Shown: piece by piece, positions 44,176 to 53,715 of the stretch
Layout of the letters: the number at the start of each line of letters is the position of its first letter
Numbering within the stretch: position 1 is the first letter of the stretch
Source of the DNA: Parasedimentitalea denitrificans
Lineage (GTDB): Bacteria; Pseudomonadota; Alphaproteobacteria; Rhodobacterales; Rhodobacteraceae
Reading direction: 5' to 3'
DNA length: 64,000 nucleotides
Assembly: GCF_011813015.1 (NCBI RefSeq)
Contig: NZ_QHLQ01000016.1
Span: 34,248-98,247, forward strand
Position numbers and translations under genes: made by a program
Notes under the pieces: generated by a model
Seen by the model: only the letters and a program-made list of their open reading frames with translations
Told to the model about the DNA's origin: nothing
The model's database searches: none

Positions 44176-46560
44176 ATGAAGTCGGGAAAATCCCTCTTTA
44201 GTTTGGAGGATTTCATCTACGTTTTAAAAGAAAAAGTGAGCGATGTATTGTCCTTATCAACCATTCCTGCGAGCTCGATTTCAATTGCACATGGCATCGC
44301 GTCCCTTGGGAGGTCGGAATTATGCAACATGATTGCCATGTTCGAGACACTCGGGACGCAAGCGCAACTGAAGGAGGTTTTGAATCTCGCAGCTGAAAAA
44401 ATAGGGAAACCTGACTACAAGTTCGAAGACCTTTCAAAGGCCGTTCAGCTAAAGCAAGAAGCTCTCGAGAATTCAGACATAGACGAGACTGAGCTTCGTC
44501 TGGCTCTATGGAACCACCAGCAAAAAGCGTTGGGACAAGAGGTGTCTTTCCCCCTGGCTCAGCACTCGCTTGAGGTCGATACCCTCCGTATGGGCTTTAC
44601 TTTCGCTGAAAGCACAGTGCCGGATGTGGCACCAGATATTTGGGCGAAGATTAAGGGACTATGGGGGGATAGGTCCGACTGTTTGTCGTTCGAAGATGCA
44701 CTAAACCTTGAGGCATCGCGCTTGTTAGGTCAGCTGATGAGCTCTGGTGACCTGTCTGATCAGGAAGAGGCAGAGATCCGTGAGCAAGTGTTAAAAGCAG
44801 CAAATTGCTTGGATGATGATGTTGTCGATGATGTTCTCACAGCTGCCATTCAGAAAGGTGATATCCAGGCGATTGGAGCGATAATTGCGGGAGGTTCAAT
44901 TGCAGGGCTCGCTCTTGCCGTAGAGCTTGGAGGATTTGCCGCCTACATTCTCGCAGCAAAACTGTCTGCATTTATTCCGATGGTTGGCGGAGTAGGACTC
45001 GTGTCTGCTCTTGCTGTTTTGGTAAACCCAATCACTGTAGTAGGCGCTGTTTTAGGTGGAGGGGTATTTGCCTGGAACCGCAACAACAAGAGCTTGGTTG
45101 GAGTGCTTGCGCGGCGTTTGCTGGTTGCCTTGGCACTAAAAGGCCAGGATGGGCAGAAGAGCCTTTTGTCCGACTTTCGACAACTTCCGCAAGAGCCTGC
45201 TAAGGATGTTCGAAAGCTCTTGAAAATCGTCAACCGATCTCACTATGCAAAGCGTCACGTGATCGCGGGGACGTTTAATGGGGTTTTACCAGAACCCTAT
45301 GGTGCGCCCCGGTTTGGGCGAGATGAGCTCGGAGGTCATGCCTCGATTGAAAAGAAACTTTCGACTGAAGGTAAAACTGCCATTGCTGTCGGAGGTTTAA
45401 CACTTGCAGACAAAATCTACACGGCCTGGATGATTGATCCCACAGTATTGAAGGCCGCTGATTTTTCGAGATCTGAGAATATTGAAACCGTTCTGGGTTT
45501 TTCTGTTTTCTCCCAGAAGTGGGATAGCACAGAAGCAGCTTCCAGGCTGGGTTTTGAAAACAATCTGCAAGGCTATGTCGCGGAGGAATTCGTTTTGGCC
45601 CGACTGGTGCAAGCTGGGCATTCCGTTGCACGTCCAGCTACGGCCAATATGGCCGGATTTGATCTGATCGTTGATGGTGCTCCTGTTCAGGTGAAATGTG
45701 GGCAAAGCTTAGGGCTGCTGAACGAGCATTTTGAAAAATACCCTGACATTCCGGTCATTGCGAATAGTGAGTTGGTCGAAAAAGCGATCGACGCCGACTT
45801 AGAATGGCTGCAGTTGGTGCATAGTGTTGAGGGATTTGGCCTCGAGCCTATCACTCAGATGACCCAGACGGCATTGGCTTCTGGTGTCGATCTGGCAGAG
45901 AATTCGGCAATTATGGGGTCTATTTTTGTCTCCGTAGGTGGACAGGTTTGGGCATACTCCAAGGGACAAATACCCCTTCATCGACTGCCAACAGAGATTG
46001 CCACTGAAGTTTCATTGCGGGGTGGAGCGACGTGGCTTGGCGGCTTAGCTGGAAATGCCGTGGGTCTGCTTGCCTTTGGGCCGGCGGGAGTGGTCATCCT
46101 TGGGCCCTTGGGGGGTGTTGCCGGACTGCTGGGCTTGAGCGTGGCACGTGGAAGCCTCGAGCACTGGTTCTCCCCGGAATGGTGGGAGGAGTTATTGATC
46201 GCAGCTGAAGAGCTAAAGGAAGTGGCTGATAAGGCGTTGGATCGTAAGATTGAAGCGTTGTTGGACATGCCTGTAGTTGGTTCACAGGATTTTCATTGGT
46301 TGATACAACGTCGCCAGGATGCTGCCTTAGCGGCGACAGAAGCCCGCTGGGATCTGAGTAATTCCAAAACGAATACCATTAATGATGTCTTGGACGTGCT
46401 ATTCAAGATTGAGGATGCATCACTTTTCGGAGCTGACGTCAGCATCGCCAAAAGCCGCGCGTTGAAAGTTCTCTCTGAAAAACCAACAATCGCAGAAGGC
46501 TCCAAAAAATGGGCTGGAAAGCTGAAAGGCTTCGCGAAAAATTTGACGGCGAGTGAGTAA
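44176..46560 (+). CDS. Large protein with PD-(D/E)XK-like motif and hydrophobic glycine-rich segments
   Basis: A 794-residue protein I do not recognise. Residues 1-225 are soluble and helical. Residues 233-305 (IGAIIAGGSIAGLALAV, VVGAVLGGGVFAW) are strongly hydrophobic and glycine-rich. Near residue 493, AGFDLIVDGAPVQVKCG, after EEFVLARLVQAGH, has the Glu...Asp...Gln-x-Lys layout of Hjc/Mrr-type nucleases. Residues 615-655 (GLAGNAVGLLAFGPAGVVIL) are a second hydrophobic block. Nuclease plus membrane segments suggests a membrane-associated effector. It sits just after the defence operon as a single gene. Confidence 0.75.
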   Translation: MKSGKSLFSLEDFIYVLKEKVSDVLSLSTIPASSISIAHGIASLGRSELCNMIAMFETLGTQAQLKEVLNLAAEKIGKPDYKFEDLSKAVQLKQEALENSDIDETELRLALWNHQQKALGQEVSFPLAQHSLEVDTLRMGFTFAESTVPDVAPDIWAKIKGLWGDRSDCLSFEDALNLEASRLLGQLMSSGDLSDQEEAEIREQVLKAANCLDDDVVDDVLTAAIQKGDIQAIGAIIAGGSIAGLALAVELGGFAAYILAAKLSAFIPMVGGVGLVSALAVLVNPITVVGAVLGGGVFAWNRNNKSLVGVLARRLLVALALKGQDGQKSLLSDFRQLPQEPAKDVRKLLKIVNRSHYAKRHVIAGTFNGVLPEPYGAPRFGRDELGGHASIEKKLSTEGKTAIAVGGLTLADKIYTAWMIDPTVLKAADFSRSENIETVLGFSVFSQKWDSTEAASRLGFENNLQGYVAEEFVLARLVQAGHSVARPATANMAGFDLIVDGAPVQVKCGQSLGLLNEHFEKYPDIPVIANSELVEKAIDADLEWLQLVHSVEGFGLEPITQMTQTALASGVDLAENSAIMGSIFVSVGGQVWAYSKGQIPLHRLPTEIATEVSLRGGATWLGGLAGNAVGLLAFGPAGVVILGPLGGVAGLLGLSVARGSLEHWFSPEWWEELLIAAEELKEVADKALDRKIEALLDMPVVGSQDFHWLIQRRQDAALAATEARWDLSNSKTNTINDVLDVLFKIEDASLFGADVSIAKSRALKVLSEKPTIAEGSKKWAGKLKGFAKNLTASE

Positions 46561-46662
46561 AGTAAGGCATGGAATTCTGAAGCGGTGAACCTTGGATCCC
46601 GAAACGGCAGTTGACCCACTCCCGCGCAGCCTTCAAGTTGCGAAGCCGGTTCGGCCGGCAAA

Positions 46663-47231
46663 TTATTCGAATGACTTGGCATGTGGGTGGCCCATCATCG
46701 CAAAGAGAACGGCAACGTAGCGATCATACCCAATCCCGCGCATTAGACAGTCAAACAGCGTCGCAATTCTCTGGACGCCCATGCCTGTCCTTTCCGGTTT
46801 ATCCGAAAAGCCAAATCCAGGCAGAGACGGCGCAACGACATGAAGGGCATCTTCTGCGCTGCCGCCATACGCAACCGGGTCCAGCCGCCTTGGGATCGCC
46901 TTGGAGAATTCGACGATTGAACCCGGCCAGCGCTGACTGAGTAGGAGAGGTAAGGCGTTTTCATGTGGAGAGCGCATATGGACAAAATGGAGACCATATC
47001 CCTCCGCTTCTCCCCGCCACTGGGTAAGTCGATTCAGTGCTGCTTCGCGTGAGCGCCAGTCGTACTGATCGGCCCAGTAAGTGCCACTTCTTGCACATAA
47101 CTCAGCGGAGCCTCCTGAGACCAATCATCGACAGTCTCCCTTTCCGGCCATTGCGTATTGTGCAATCGGGTGCACAAATTCTCCATTTGGGTATCGCTGG
47201 CATGAGTACGGAATGGTGTGGGTTTGGTCAT
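46663..47231 (-). pseudogene. Epoxide hydrolase, frameshifted and truncated
   Basis: The start is read in one frame (LHNTQWPERETVDDWSQEAP) and continues in another from about 47090 (YWADQYDWRSREAALNRL, HVVAPSLPGFGFSDKPE). Together these match the N-terminal domain and oxyanion region of epoxide hydrolases. The chain then ends after RYVA without the catalytic GGDWG segment or anything beyond. A frameshift plus loss of the catalytic half makes it nonfunctional. Confidence 0.75.
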
Positions 47232-47404
47232 TGAAATTCCTTTCTCAGACAACGCGCATCAGGCGAACCGCGTGTGCTGGCATCGTACTCCTATTTGTAC
47301 GTAAAAATGGAACTAACATGTTTGCTTCGGGCTCGATCTTGTCCTTCCCTACGTTCCGGAAAAACGATTTCTGAGTAGACAAATCGGAACTTTATCTTGC
47401 GAGG

Positions 47405-47701
47405 TCAGTCATCAACCAGTTCATAATGCTTGATTGTTCTGGACTCGACCAACTCGGCTTCGGCCGGGTCGATGTGCGGGCTCTCGTAGTCCTCACCTAC
47501 AAATGCCTTCAGAGAATGGAGGTCCTTCCACACCATAACGAAGCTGAATTCTCGTGGACTATTTGAACAAGGAGCGCCGGGAAGAACCGAAACAATCCCC
47601 TCTGTGGATTTCATCAGCGGGATGGCTGTCTCGTGAAAAAACTTGCTAAATTCCCCTTCCTTTCCCGGGCGGGTCACAACCTGAAATATGCGCATGATCA
47701 T
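47405..47701 (-). CDS. Antibiotic-biosynthesis-monooxygenase (ABM) domain protein
   Basis: A 98-residue protein starting MIMRIFQVVTRPGKEGEF. It has the ferredoxin-like fold pattern of ABM/DUF4188-type proteins (GKEGEFSKFFHETAIPLM, SFVMVWKDLHSLKAF). Such small dimeric proteins oxidise quinols or bind heme, and many are uncharacterised. It lies between the decayed epoxide hydrolase and the ACT-domain gene on the same strand. Confidence 0.65.
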   Translation of the reverse strand: MIMRIFQVVTRPGKEGEFSKFFHETAIPLMKSTEGIVSVLPGAPCSNSPREFSFVMVWKDLHSLKAFVGEDYESPHIDPAEAELVESRTIKHYELVDD

Positions 47702-47919
47702 GTTGAAACCCCCTATAATGCAAAACTCACGGTCACCTATTCACTCAAGAAAGAGAAGAATTCCGCTAAGGTATATCATAGCACTAATCCCATCTTTCGC
47801 CCGCGAAAGGCACAGAACAGTCATAGATCGGTACAGAAAAGGTGGCCTGACTATGGTGGATTTACGGACAGAACCATCACTATTAGGCAATGCCCAGTTC
47901 GTGAGGCAGTCATTCTCGG

Positions 47920-48339
47920 CTATGATTTCTTGGACGCTTGGTTCTGCAAGGATGTCAATATTCCTTGAGCCTGGTCGCACACTTGCGATGGCACAAACAC
48001 ATGGTCGTGGTGAAAGGCTGCGATCATGTTGCAGGGGATACCATTGTCCCCAAGTGCCTTTGACACGGCGGCGGTAAGCCCAACCCCTTCGAGCGAAGAA
48101 AACACGTTGAGCGTAATGCAACGCATCGGCTGATCCACATTCAGCATGGATTTTTCTGCCAATTCTACAGGGATGAGCATCGACAACCCCTCGTCCTCCT
48201 TAAAGGTCGAAATGGCTTCGTAAGAAAGCGATGCAACAAGAGCAGGATCATTAGTGGTGATAAAGACAAAATTGCCAGGCTGTACAATTGGCGTCATCCC
48301 CGAAATCATTTCGTCGGCTGTTCGTGCTACTTCTGGCAT
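47920..48339 (-). CDS. ACT-domain protein
   Basis: A 139-residue protein. NFVFITTNDPALVASL and CITLNVFSSLEGVGLTAAVS are two ACT-like beta-alpha-beta units, and VSKALGDNGIPCNMIAAFHHDHVFVP completes the second. Proteins of this short two-ACT kind bind small ligands, often amino acids, and have no known enzyme activity. It is a stand-alone gene on the minus strand, upstream of the ABM gene. Confidence 0.65.
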   Translation of the reverse strand: MPEVARTADEMISGMTPIVQPGNFVFITTNDPALVASLSYEAISTFKEDEGLSMLIPVELAEKSMLNVDQPMRCITLNVFSSLEGVGLTAAVSKALGDNGIPCNMIAAFHHDHVFVPSQVCDQAQGILTSLQNQASKKS

Positions 48340-48364
48340 CCGAGTGCTCCCTCGCTGTCTCTCG

Positions 48365-48665
48365 TCAAGGATTGCAGCGTTTCATAATTTCGGCAAGCTT
48401 TGGCGCGGCCAATTCGGGCTCTGACCAGTCATTCGCCACCGTTGTCACGATGGACTGACTGAGGCCGTTCTCGATGGTGACAGTGGAGGCAAAGGGCAAA
48501 ATGCTGCACCAGTCGCATTTGGCAGCGAAAAGTAGAGAGCCGCCGTTCGCTGCGATCTGCTCGAACGATTTTTGTTTGGACAAGAAGACCTTGCCGTAGC
48601 GTATTGGGGACGAGGATCAATCGCGTCCCACCGACCGCAGATGTCGCGGAGGGTGAAGTTCTCAT
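48365..48665 (-). pseudogene. Possible LysR-type regulator remnant
   Basis: Two minus-strand frames carry pieces that look like the end of a LysR effector domain: TRLILVPNTLR in one, and AAKCDWCSILPFASTV with NDWSEPELAAPKLAEIM in another. No N-terminal DNA-binding part is present. It lies upstream of, and divergent from, the MFS transporter, where an intact regulator would be expected. The family call is tentative. Confidence 0.35.
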
Positions 48666-48819
48666 CTGTTGTTCTGTTTCGGCTCAAGGCAGCACAAGCC
48701 TTGTTCTCGACCTTTGACACAACCGCGCAATGGACCGGTCCCGCCACTTGGGGAGTATCAGCTCGAACTCTCCACCGGAAATTCCTTCCTATTGCGTGCA
48801 ATACACGCGAAAGAGGATC

Positions 48820-50049
48820 ATGACGATTTTGACCTTTCTTCGTGACAACGCGCGCTGGCTCAGCGCCGGGATGCTGCTGACCTTTCTCAGCAGCTTCGGG
48901 CAGACGTATTTCATCTCGATCTTCGCCGGTGAAATTCGCGAGGTGTTTCAAATTTCACATGGTCAATGGGGCGGCATCTATGCTGTTGGCACCTCCGCAT
49001 CGGCCGCCGTCATGGTCTGGGCCGGGGGGCTGACGGATCATTTCCGTGTGCGCTCCCTTGGAGTCGTATTTCTCGTGATGCTGGCGGGCGCTTGCCTTTC
49101 CATGGCGCTCAACCCGGTGTGGTGGCTTTTGCCTGTGATCATTTTCTGCCTGAGATTCACCGGTCAGGGCATGACTACCCACATTGCCTTAGTCGCCATG
49201 TCGCGGTGGTTTATCGCGACACGGGGCAAAGCCTTGTCCATAGCTTCGCTTGGTTTCGCCCTGGGTCAGGCTGTGTTGCCGCTGGTCTTCGTTGGTCTCA
49301 TGGTAATCTATGATTGGCGCCTGCTGTGGGGTGTCGCCGCGCTCCTCACTGTGTGTGGCGTTCCCTTATTGCTGATGCTTCTGCGGACAGAACGCACACC
49401 GCACTCCTTGGCGCGGTCTGATCAATCGTTGGGCATGCAAGCCTTGCACTGGACCCGCAATCAGACGTTTCGCCATCCGCTATTTTGGTTCATGGTGCCT
49501 GCCCTTCTGGGGCCGGGGGCGTTTAACACCGCGTTTTTCTTTCACCAGGTACATTTCGCGGAGACTAAACAGATGACCCATGTTGAACTGGTGACGATGT
49601 TCCCCTTTTACATCATGGTCGGAATCGTTTCGATGGTTCTGTCAGGCTGGGCGGTGGACAAAGTTGGGACAGCGCGGCTGATCCCCTGGTTCCAGCTGCC
49701 CATGGTGGCGGCCTTCATCATCTTTGCATATGCCGATAACTATTCGACCATTCTGCTCGGCTTCTTCTTTCTGGCGGTGACAACTGGGGCTAACTCTATC
49801 CTGCCCAATTCCTTTTGGGCTGAATTCTTCGGCACCCGCCATCTGGGTTCGATCAAGGCGATGGCAGCAGCGGTCATGGTGCTGGGCTCGGCCATCGGAC
49901 CGGGTATCACAGGGGTGGGCATTGACCTTGGGATCGGGATCGAGCTCCAGTATCTCTGGGTTGCGGCTTTTTTCGTTTTTACTACGTTCATGATGTGGGT
50001 CGGCGTCGCGCAGTTTCGCTCGGACTTGGACACTGAGTATGTAGTTTGA
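48820..50049 (+). CDS. MFS transporter
   Basis: A 409-residue protein with about twelve hydrophobic helices (AGMLLTFLSSFGQTYFISI at the start, GIELQYLWVAAFFVFTTFMM at the end). GGLTDHFRVRSLG between helices 2 and 3 is the MFS loop motif, and GWAVDKVGTARLI is its repeat in the second half. It resembles the MFS group related to monocarboxylate/oxalate carriers. The ATG at 48820 follows AGAGGA. The substrate cannot be told. Confidence 0.85.
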   Translation: MTILTFLRDNARWLSAGMLLTFLSSFGQTYFISIFAGEIREVFQISHGQWGGIYAVGTSASAAVMVWAGGLTDHFRVRSLGVVFLVMLAGACLSMALNPVWWLLPVIIFCLRFTGQGMTTHIALVAMSRWFIATRGKALSIASLGFALGQAVLPLVFVGLMVIYDWRLLWGVAALLTVCGVPLLLMLLRTERTPHSLARSDQSLGMQALHWTRNQTFRHPLFWFMVPALLGPGAFNTAFFFHQVHFAETKQMTHVELVTMFPFYIMVGIVSMVLSGWAVDKVGTARLIPWFQLPMVAAFIIFAYADNYSTILLGFFFLAVTTGANSILPNSFWAEFFGTRHLGSIKAMAAAVMVLGSAIGPGITGVGIDLGIGIELQYLWVAAFFVFTTFMMWVGVAQFRSDLDTEYVV

Positions 50050-50260
50050 GTGTGTGGAAGGTGTGGAAGGACCTCTGATGTCCCATTTTATATGACGACG
50101 GCCAGTGAAGGGGCCATCGCCCATGAAACAGCAGGATCCCTTGGCAATGGAGTCACTATTTCTTTCTCTGTAGGATCGGATTTCCGCACGCGCATCATCA
50201 CGATGATCGCAGCGGCGAGGCGCACGCAAACATGAACGACGAAGACGCGTAAACCTCTTG

Positions 50261-50584
50261 CTAAAAGTTCGGATTAAAGGGAATGACCTGCGCACTGTTT
50301 TGGACGGGCCTTAAGTTTGCAACGTCTCTTGGTTGAGCCATAATCAACCTCTCCGCCAACCCCATACTGGCCGCTTCCTTCAAAACCAGTGGATTTTCAA
50401 TCATGCGCCTATTTTGGTGCAACATCAGGTCAAAACAGATCAAATCACCGACGTGCAAATCTACAAGTGCCTGACACTGCCCTTGCGAATAAAACGCCAG
50501 ATCGCCCTGATCTTCACACCAAATGACAGCTTTCTGTTGGCTTTCATTGCTCCAAAGGACCACACCGTTCATGTCTCGCCCCAT
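50261..50584 (-). CDS. Small conserved-looking hypothetical protein
   Basis: A 107-residue protein from the ATG at 50584, preceded by GGAGGAAG. NGVVLWSNESQQKAVIWCED and DLAFYSQG suggest a small beta-barrel like cold-shock or OB folds. The C-terminus (DVANLRPVQNSAQVIPFNPNF) is Asn/Pro rich. Similar short proteins occur in roseobacters without a known function. Confidence 0.55.
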   Translation of the reverse strand: MGRDMNGVVLWSNESQQKAVIWCEDQGDLAFYSQGQCQALVDLHVGDLICFDLMLHQNRRMIENPLVLKEAASMGLAERLIMAQPRDVANLRPVQNSAQVIPFNPNF

Positions 50585-50706
50585 TCTCAACTTCCTCCAA
50601 CCGACGCTTCTAAAGTGGAACGTAATGTGTCTCACCAAGCTTAAGACTGGATTATTTAGTGTCAATCTGACACTAAATTTGATCTCACTGGCGTTGCCTT
50701 TTGGTC

Positions 50707-51090
50707 ATGGTAGAATGGTCATCAACACACGGTATATTGAAGGTGCTGCCCGAGGTACGAATTGAAATCATGCTTGAGGGGCGCAAGCTATTTATCGGTG
50801 ATGGCGCAGATACTGACCTTATTCTGGAACTGGCGTGGGGACCGACCGCACGCGGGGATCGACAATGGACACCATGCGAGGACGTGATGAGATCAACTGC
50901 TAATAGTCTGGGAGCATCTAAAGAAGATTTTCTGCACTTGATGGCTTTCGGTATTATTGGCGCAGTCCGTGCGACGTGCTCGCTTGAAATAGGGCGCAAA
51001 TGCCTGGATGCTATGCTGCGGGCCTTGAAAGAGAAAAGAGGCTTGATCGCAGCATCATTTCAGCGAAGGGCCCGTTCGAGCCCCATCTGA
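50707..51090 (+). CDS. Hypothetical protein
   Basis: A 127-residue protein (ATG 50770 is an alternative start). The region EIMLEGRKLFIGDGADTDLILELAWGP is beta-rich and the rest helical. It is divergent from the 50584 gene with about 120 bp between, which includes TTAGTGTCAATCTGACACTAA, a dyad that could be an operator. The family is not recognised. Confidence 0.45.
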   Translation: MVEWSSTHGILKVLPEVRIEIMLEGRKLFIGDGADTDLILELAWGPTARGDRQWTPCEDVMRSTANSLGASKEDFLHLMAFGIIGAVRATCSLEIGRKCLDAMLRALKEKRGLIAASFQRRARSSPI

Positions 51091-51198
51091 CAAATGCCAC
51101 TCTGCCAGAAATTCGTCAGGATGGTTGATAAACGAGGCTCTTCGGAGACCCCGAATTAGGCATCTGCCGGTCTCTTTTTTAATCAGAATTCCTGTCGT

Positions 51199-51819
51199 TC
51201 ATTTTGCATCTGCGAACAGCCTTATCCAACGGAATACTATCATTAATACGAGCATACTTACGTATAACCCCACGAGGTCTCCGACGGCGTATGTAATCAG
51301 GACGGCGAAGAGGTCGTCTGGGACAATCAGCCCGGAAAACACAAATATTTGACCCACCGAGTTGATGACCGAAGCTACGGCTCCAACAATGAGAAGCCAC
51401 TTCCAGTTCATAGCTCGGTCCCGGCCAGCATACAGGTCGCGTCCAAAGAACTTCATTATAATGAAGCTGACGTATGCGGACATGGCACCGACAGCAATTG
51501 ACCACAAAATCACCGGTTCTATGAACGTAAAAATTGGGTCCGGTGTGAACATTAATTCCGAAAGGAACGCACCGGCAAACAGCGAAAATAGTGCTTTCCA
51601 ACCCGATAGCCACGTTGCCAGTACGCGCACTCCATGGGGCAAGTAAATCAGGCTTGCGAAAACTGTGATATCAGAGAAGAACAAATTCTGGACGGGTGTC
51701 ACAACAAACGCGGTAACACCGTGGCACAGAACATAAACTGCGACCACGATCAGGAAGCTCTTTGCGAAGTCGACCATGTAGTCGAACCTGCTCATCCTCG
51801 CACTATCCAAGTCGAACAC
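51199..51819 (-). CDS. Integral membrane protein, MASE1-like
   Basis: A 206-residue protein with about five to six hydrophobic helices (FLIVVAVYVLCHGVTAFVV, GWKALFSLFAGAFLSELMF, YAVGDLVGLYVSMLVLMIVF). LIYLPHGVRVLATWLSGWKAL recalls the first helices of the MASE1 sensor domain. No output domain is attached. The start is uncertain (GTG 51819 or ATG 51795). It begins five bases after the stop of a small winged-helix gene, so the two form a unit. Confidence 0.6.
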   Translation of the reverse strand: MFDLDSARMSRFDYMVDFAKSFLIVVAVYVLCHGVTAFVVTPVQNLFFSDITVFASLIYLPHGVRVLATWLSGWKALFSLFAGAFLSELMFTPDPIFTFIEPVILWSIAVGAMSAYVSFIIMKFFGRDLYAGRDRAMNWKWLLIVGAVASVINSVGQIFVFSGLIVPDDLFAVLITYAVGDLVGLYVSMLVLMIVFRWIRLFADAK

Positions 51820-51823
51820 ACCA

Positions 51824-52114
51824 CTAATCCAAGGATTTCACAGTGTACTGACCACGTCCGGTCTCTTGGGCCTGAATGAGGTATCCTCTGGAAACCAACG
51901 ATTTGAGTGCTCGAAAAAATGTTGGACGAGACACTTCAACAACGAGCTTGTGATCAAGCAAGTCGGTGGTTCTTACACCGTTGAGTGCATTTGAGAGATC
52001 AGTCGCTGCGTAGTAGATGTCGCGTTCGACTGGAGACAGGTCCAAAAGCCCAATTGAACGCTCCATTTCCAACATCAACTTTCGTAGCTCTGCCAATTTG
52101 GAAATCTTAGACAT
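51824..52114 (-). CDS. Winged-helix regulator
   Basis: A 96-residue protein. LDLSPVERDIYYAATDL, VVEVSRPTFFRALKSLVSRG (recognition helix) and YLIQAQETGRGQYTV (wing) form a MarR-like winged helix-turn-helix. It is the first gene of a pair with the membrane protein downstream, which it may regulate or with which it may form a membrane-linked sensing pair. Confidence 0.6.
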   Translation of the reverse strand: MSKISKLAELRKLMLEMERSIGLLDLSPVERDIYYAATDLSNALNGVRTTDLLDHKLVVEVSRPTFFRALKSLVSRGYLIQAQETGRGQYTVKSLD

Positions 52115-52896
52115 ACATTCACGTCCAATACACTGGTGCTCGAGGCACCATATCATCACAAACATAATTGGTACAACAGCAACCCTACAAGTCTCACATT
52201 GACACTAAGAAAAACTGCCTTACTCTCAGTTACAGTCCGGTTGCTGCTACTTGTGAGTGAGTGTGTATTTAACCAGAGGCGGCCGAAAAGATATTTAAGC
52301 TGGCGCGGTGCTTTCGAGTGCCGCGTCCTTTATATCCCGTCCTCCATCTCCAAGAGCTACTTATTTGGCAAGATTGCAGGACCCTATTGGATCTGTCGAG
52401 TCAGTTGACTTGAGGCTCATGTGCGGCGCTGGCAAGATAACTGCGTTGGTCAGGGATGTATGCCATTGCGAGCAAGATTTTTCGGCGGCTATCAAGTGTA
52501 TGCTGCTGAACAAGCAGAGCGCTGCCGCACAGGCGGCTGAGAATGACGGAATTTAGATGATCTCCCGCATAGACAGCTGGGAAAAGTGGAGGCGTTCAAA
52601 TGAGTGAAGGGTCCGTTTTGCGCGCCCCCCCCTTCTTGATACTTGAGCATCAATAGTAAAGGTCGATTCGTCCCCTGACTGACGGTTCCCAACGATTTGG
52701 GGGCAATATCGGTAGTACTGTAGCCGACCTTCGATTGGGTTGCGGTGAATGAGCATTACATTCAATTTGACCAATAAAGTATTGGGTTTTGAACGTGTTT
52801 CATCGCATCGGTCACTATGCGCGGCTTTGTTGATAGCGTGGATGCTCCCACCTACCGGCATCAACAAAGCCAGGGGAATGGCTAAAGCTTTAGATG
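52115..52896. other. Gene-poor stretch with an inverted repeat
   Basis: About 780 bases with no convincing gene. GGCTTTGTTGAT (52823-52834) and ATCAACAAAGCC (52860-52871) form a 12-bp inverted repeat 25 bp apart; the sequence recalls IS5-type ends, so this may be a scar of an insertion sequence. Confidence 0.4.
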
Positions 52897-52929
52897 CACC
52901 CCTTGCACGCAACTGAAATGCAAGGGGTG
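52897..52929 (-). terminator. Terminator candidate after the alpha/beta hydrolase gene
   Basis: CACCCCTTGCA and TGCAAGGGGTG form a perfect 11-bp stem around an 11-base loop, starting 11 bases beyond the stop codon. The following U-run is weak. Confidence 0.6.
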
Positions 52930-52939
52930 AAGGGACTGA

Positions 52940-53653
52940 TCAGAGAAGCAGCTCGGCCAGTTGCTTGGGCAGGGACAGGGTTGGGAAATGTCCAGCTTCA
53001 AGAGTGTGGATATGCTCGACCTTCCAATTGCCCAGCATTTCGTCCTGCAACGTCGGAGACACCATTTTGTCCAGTGACGTGCGGATATATACTTTTGGCA
53101 GGCGACCGAAGTTTTCGTCTGTAACAGCGACCTTAGAAACAAAGGGTTCAGTCGCCTGCGGAAGGTCTTTAATATAGGACAGCGCGCTCTGAATGTCCTT
53201 CTCGGTCACATCATGAAACGCCTTGCTGCGCCATGTGGTCTCTGACGCTGTTGCATAACTTTGGTCTTCGGCAAAGGTGAGCTCTGGTAGGAACTCCCCA
53301 TCCGGATCACGCTGCATAGCCTCAAGGATGCTGTCGCCGTTTTCCAATAGAAATGCAGCCACATAGTACAGCTTTTCGATTTTATCGGGCACCTGTTCAG
53401 CGGCCTGCGAAATGATCGCCCCTGCCAGACTGTGTCCGACCAGCTTGACCTGTCCTTCGGCTTGATTGAGGGCATCAACCACAGTCTGCACATAGCTGTT
53501 CATCGTCACCTGTGACAGGCTCTGCTCGTTTTCCGGGCTGCCAGGCAGGGCTACGGCAGTCACCTTATGACCATTTTGCTCCAATGTTGGGCGGGTTTCG
53601 TTCCAGCTCCATGCGCCTTCCCAAGCGCCGTGTACGAGGATGTAATGTGTCAT
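52940..53653 (-). CDS. Alpha/beta hydrolase
   Basis: A 237-residue protein. YILVHGAWEGAWSW is the oxyanion segment, VGHSLAGAI near residue 78 is the nucleophile elbow (Ser), and TLEAGHFPTLS near 220 gives the catalytic His. It resembles esterase/salicylate-esterase-like enzymes often found in small-molecule detoxification cassettes. Start 53653 follows AAGGA; an upstream in-frame extension has no ribosome site. It is the last gene of the minus-strand run 55620-52940. Confidence 0.8.
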   Translation of the reverse strand: MTHYILVHGAWEGAWSWNETRPTLEQNGHKVTAVALPGSPENEQSLSQVTMNSYVQTVVDALNQAEGQVKLVGHSLAGAIISQAAEQVPDKIEKLYYVAAFLLENGDSILEAMQRDPDGEFLPELTFAEDQSYATASETTWRSKAFHDVTEKDIQSALSYIKDLPQATEPFVSKVAVTDENFGRLPKVYIRTSLDKMVSPTLQDEMLGNWKVEHIHTLEAGHFPTLSLPKQLAELLL

Positions 53654-53715
53654 TATCTTTTCCTTTGAGGGGGGGGTAAGTGTTTTCGCCATCTATGACA
53701 GCTGGATTGATTGGG

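Noticed and set aside
48445..48951. Minus-strand frame of 168 codons before the MFS gene
   Set aside because: It runs antisense into the MFS coding region and has no recognisable domain. Only the short LysR-like pieces in neighbouring frames looked meaningful.
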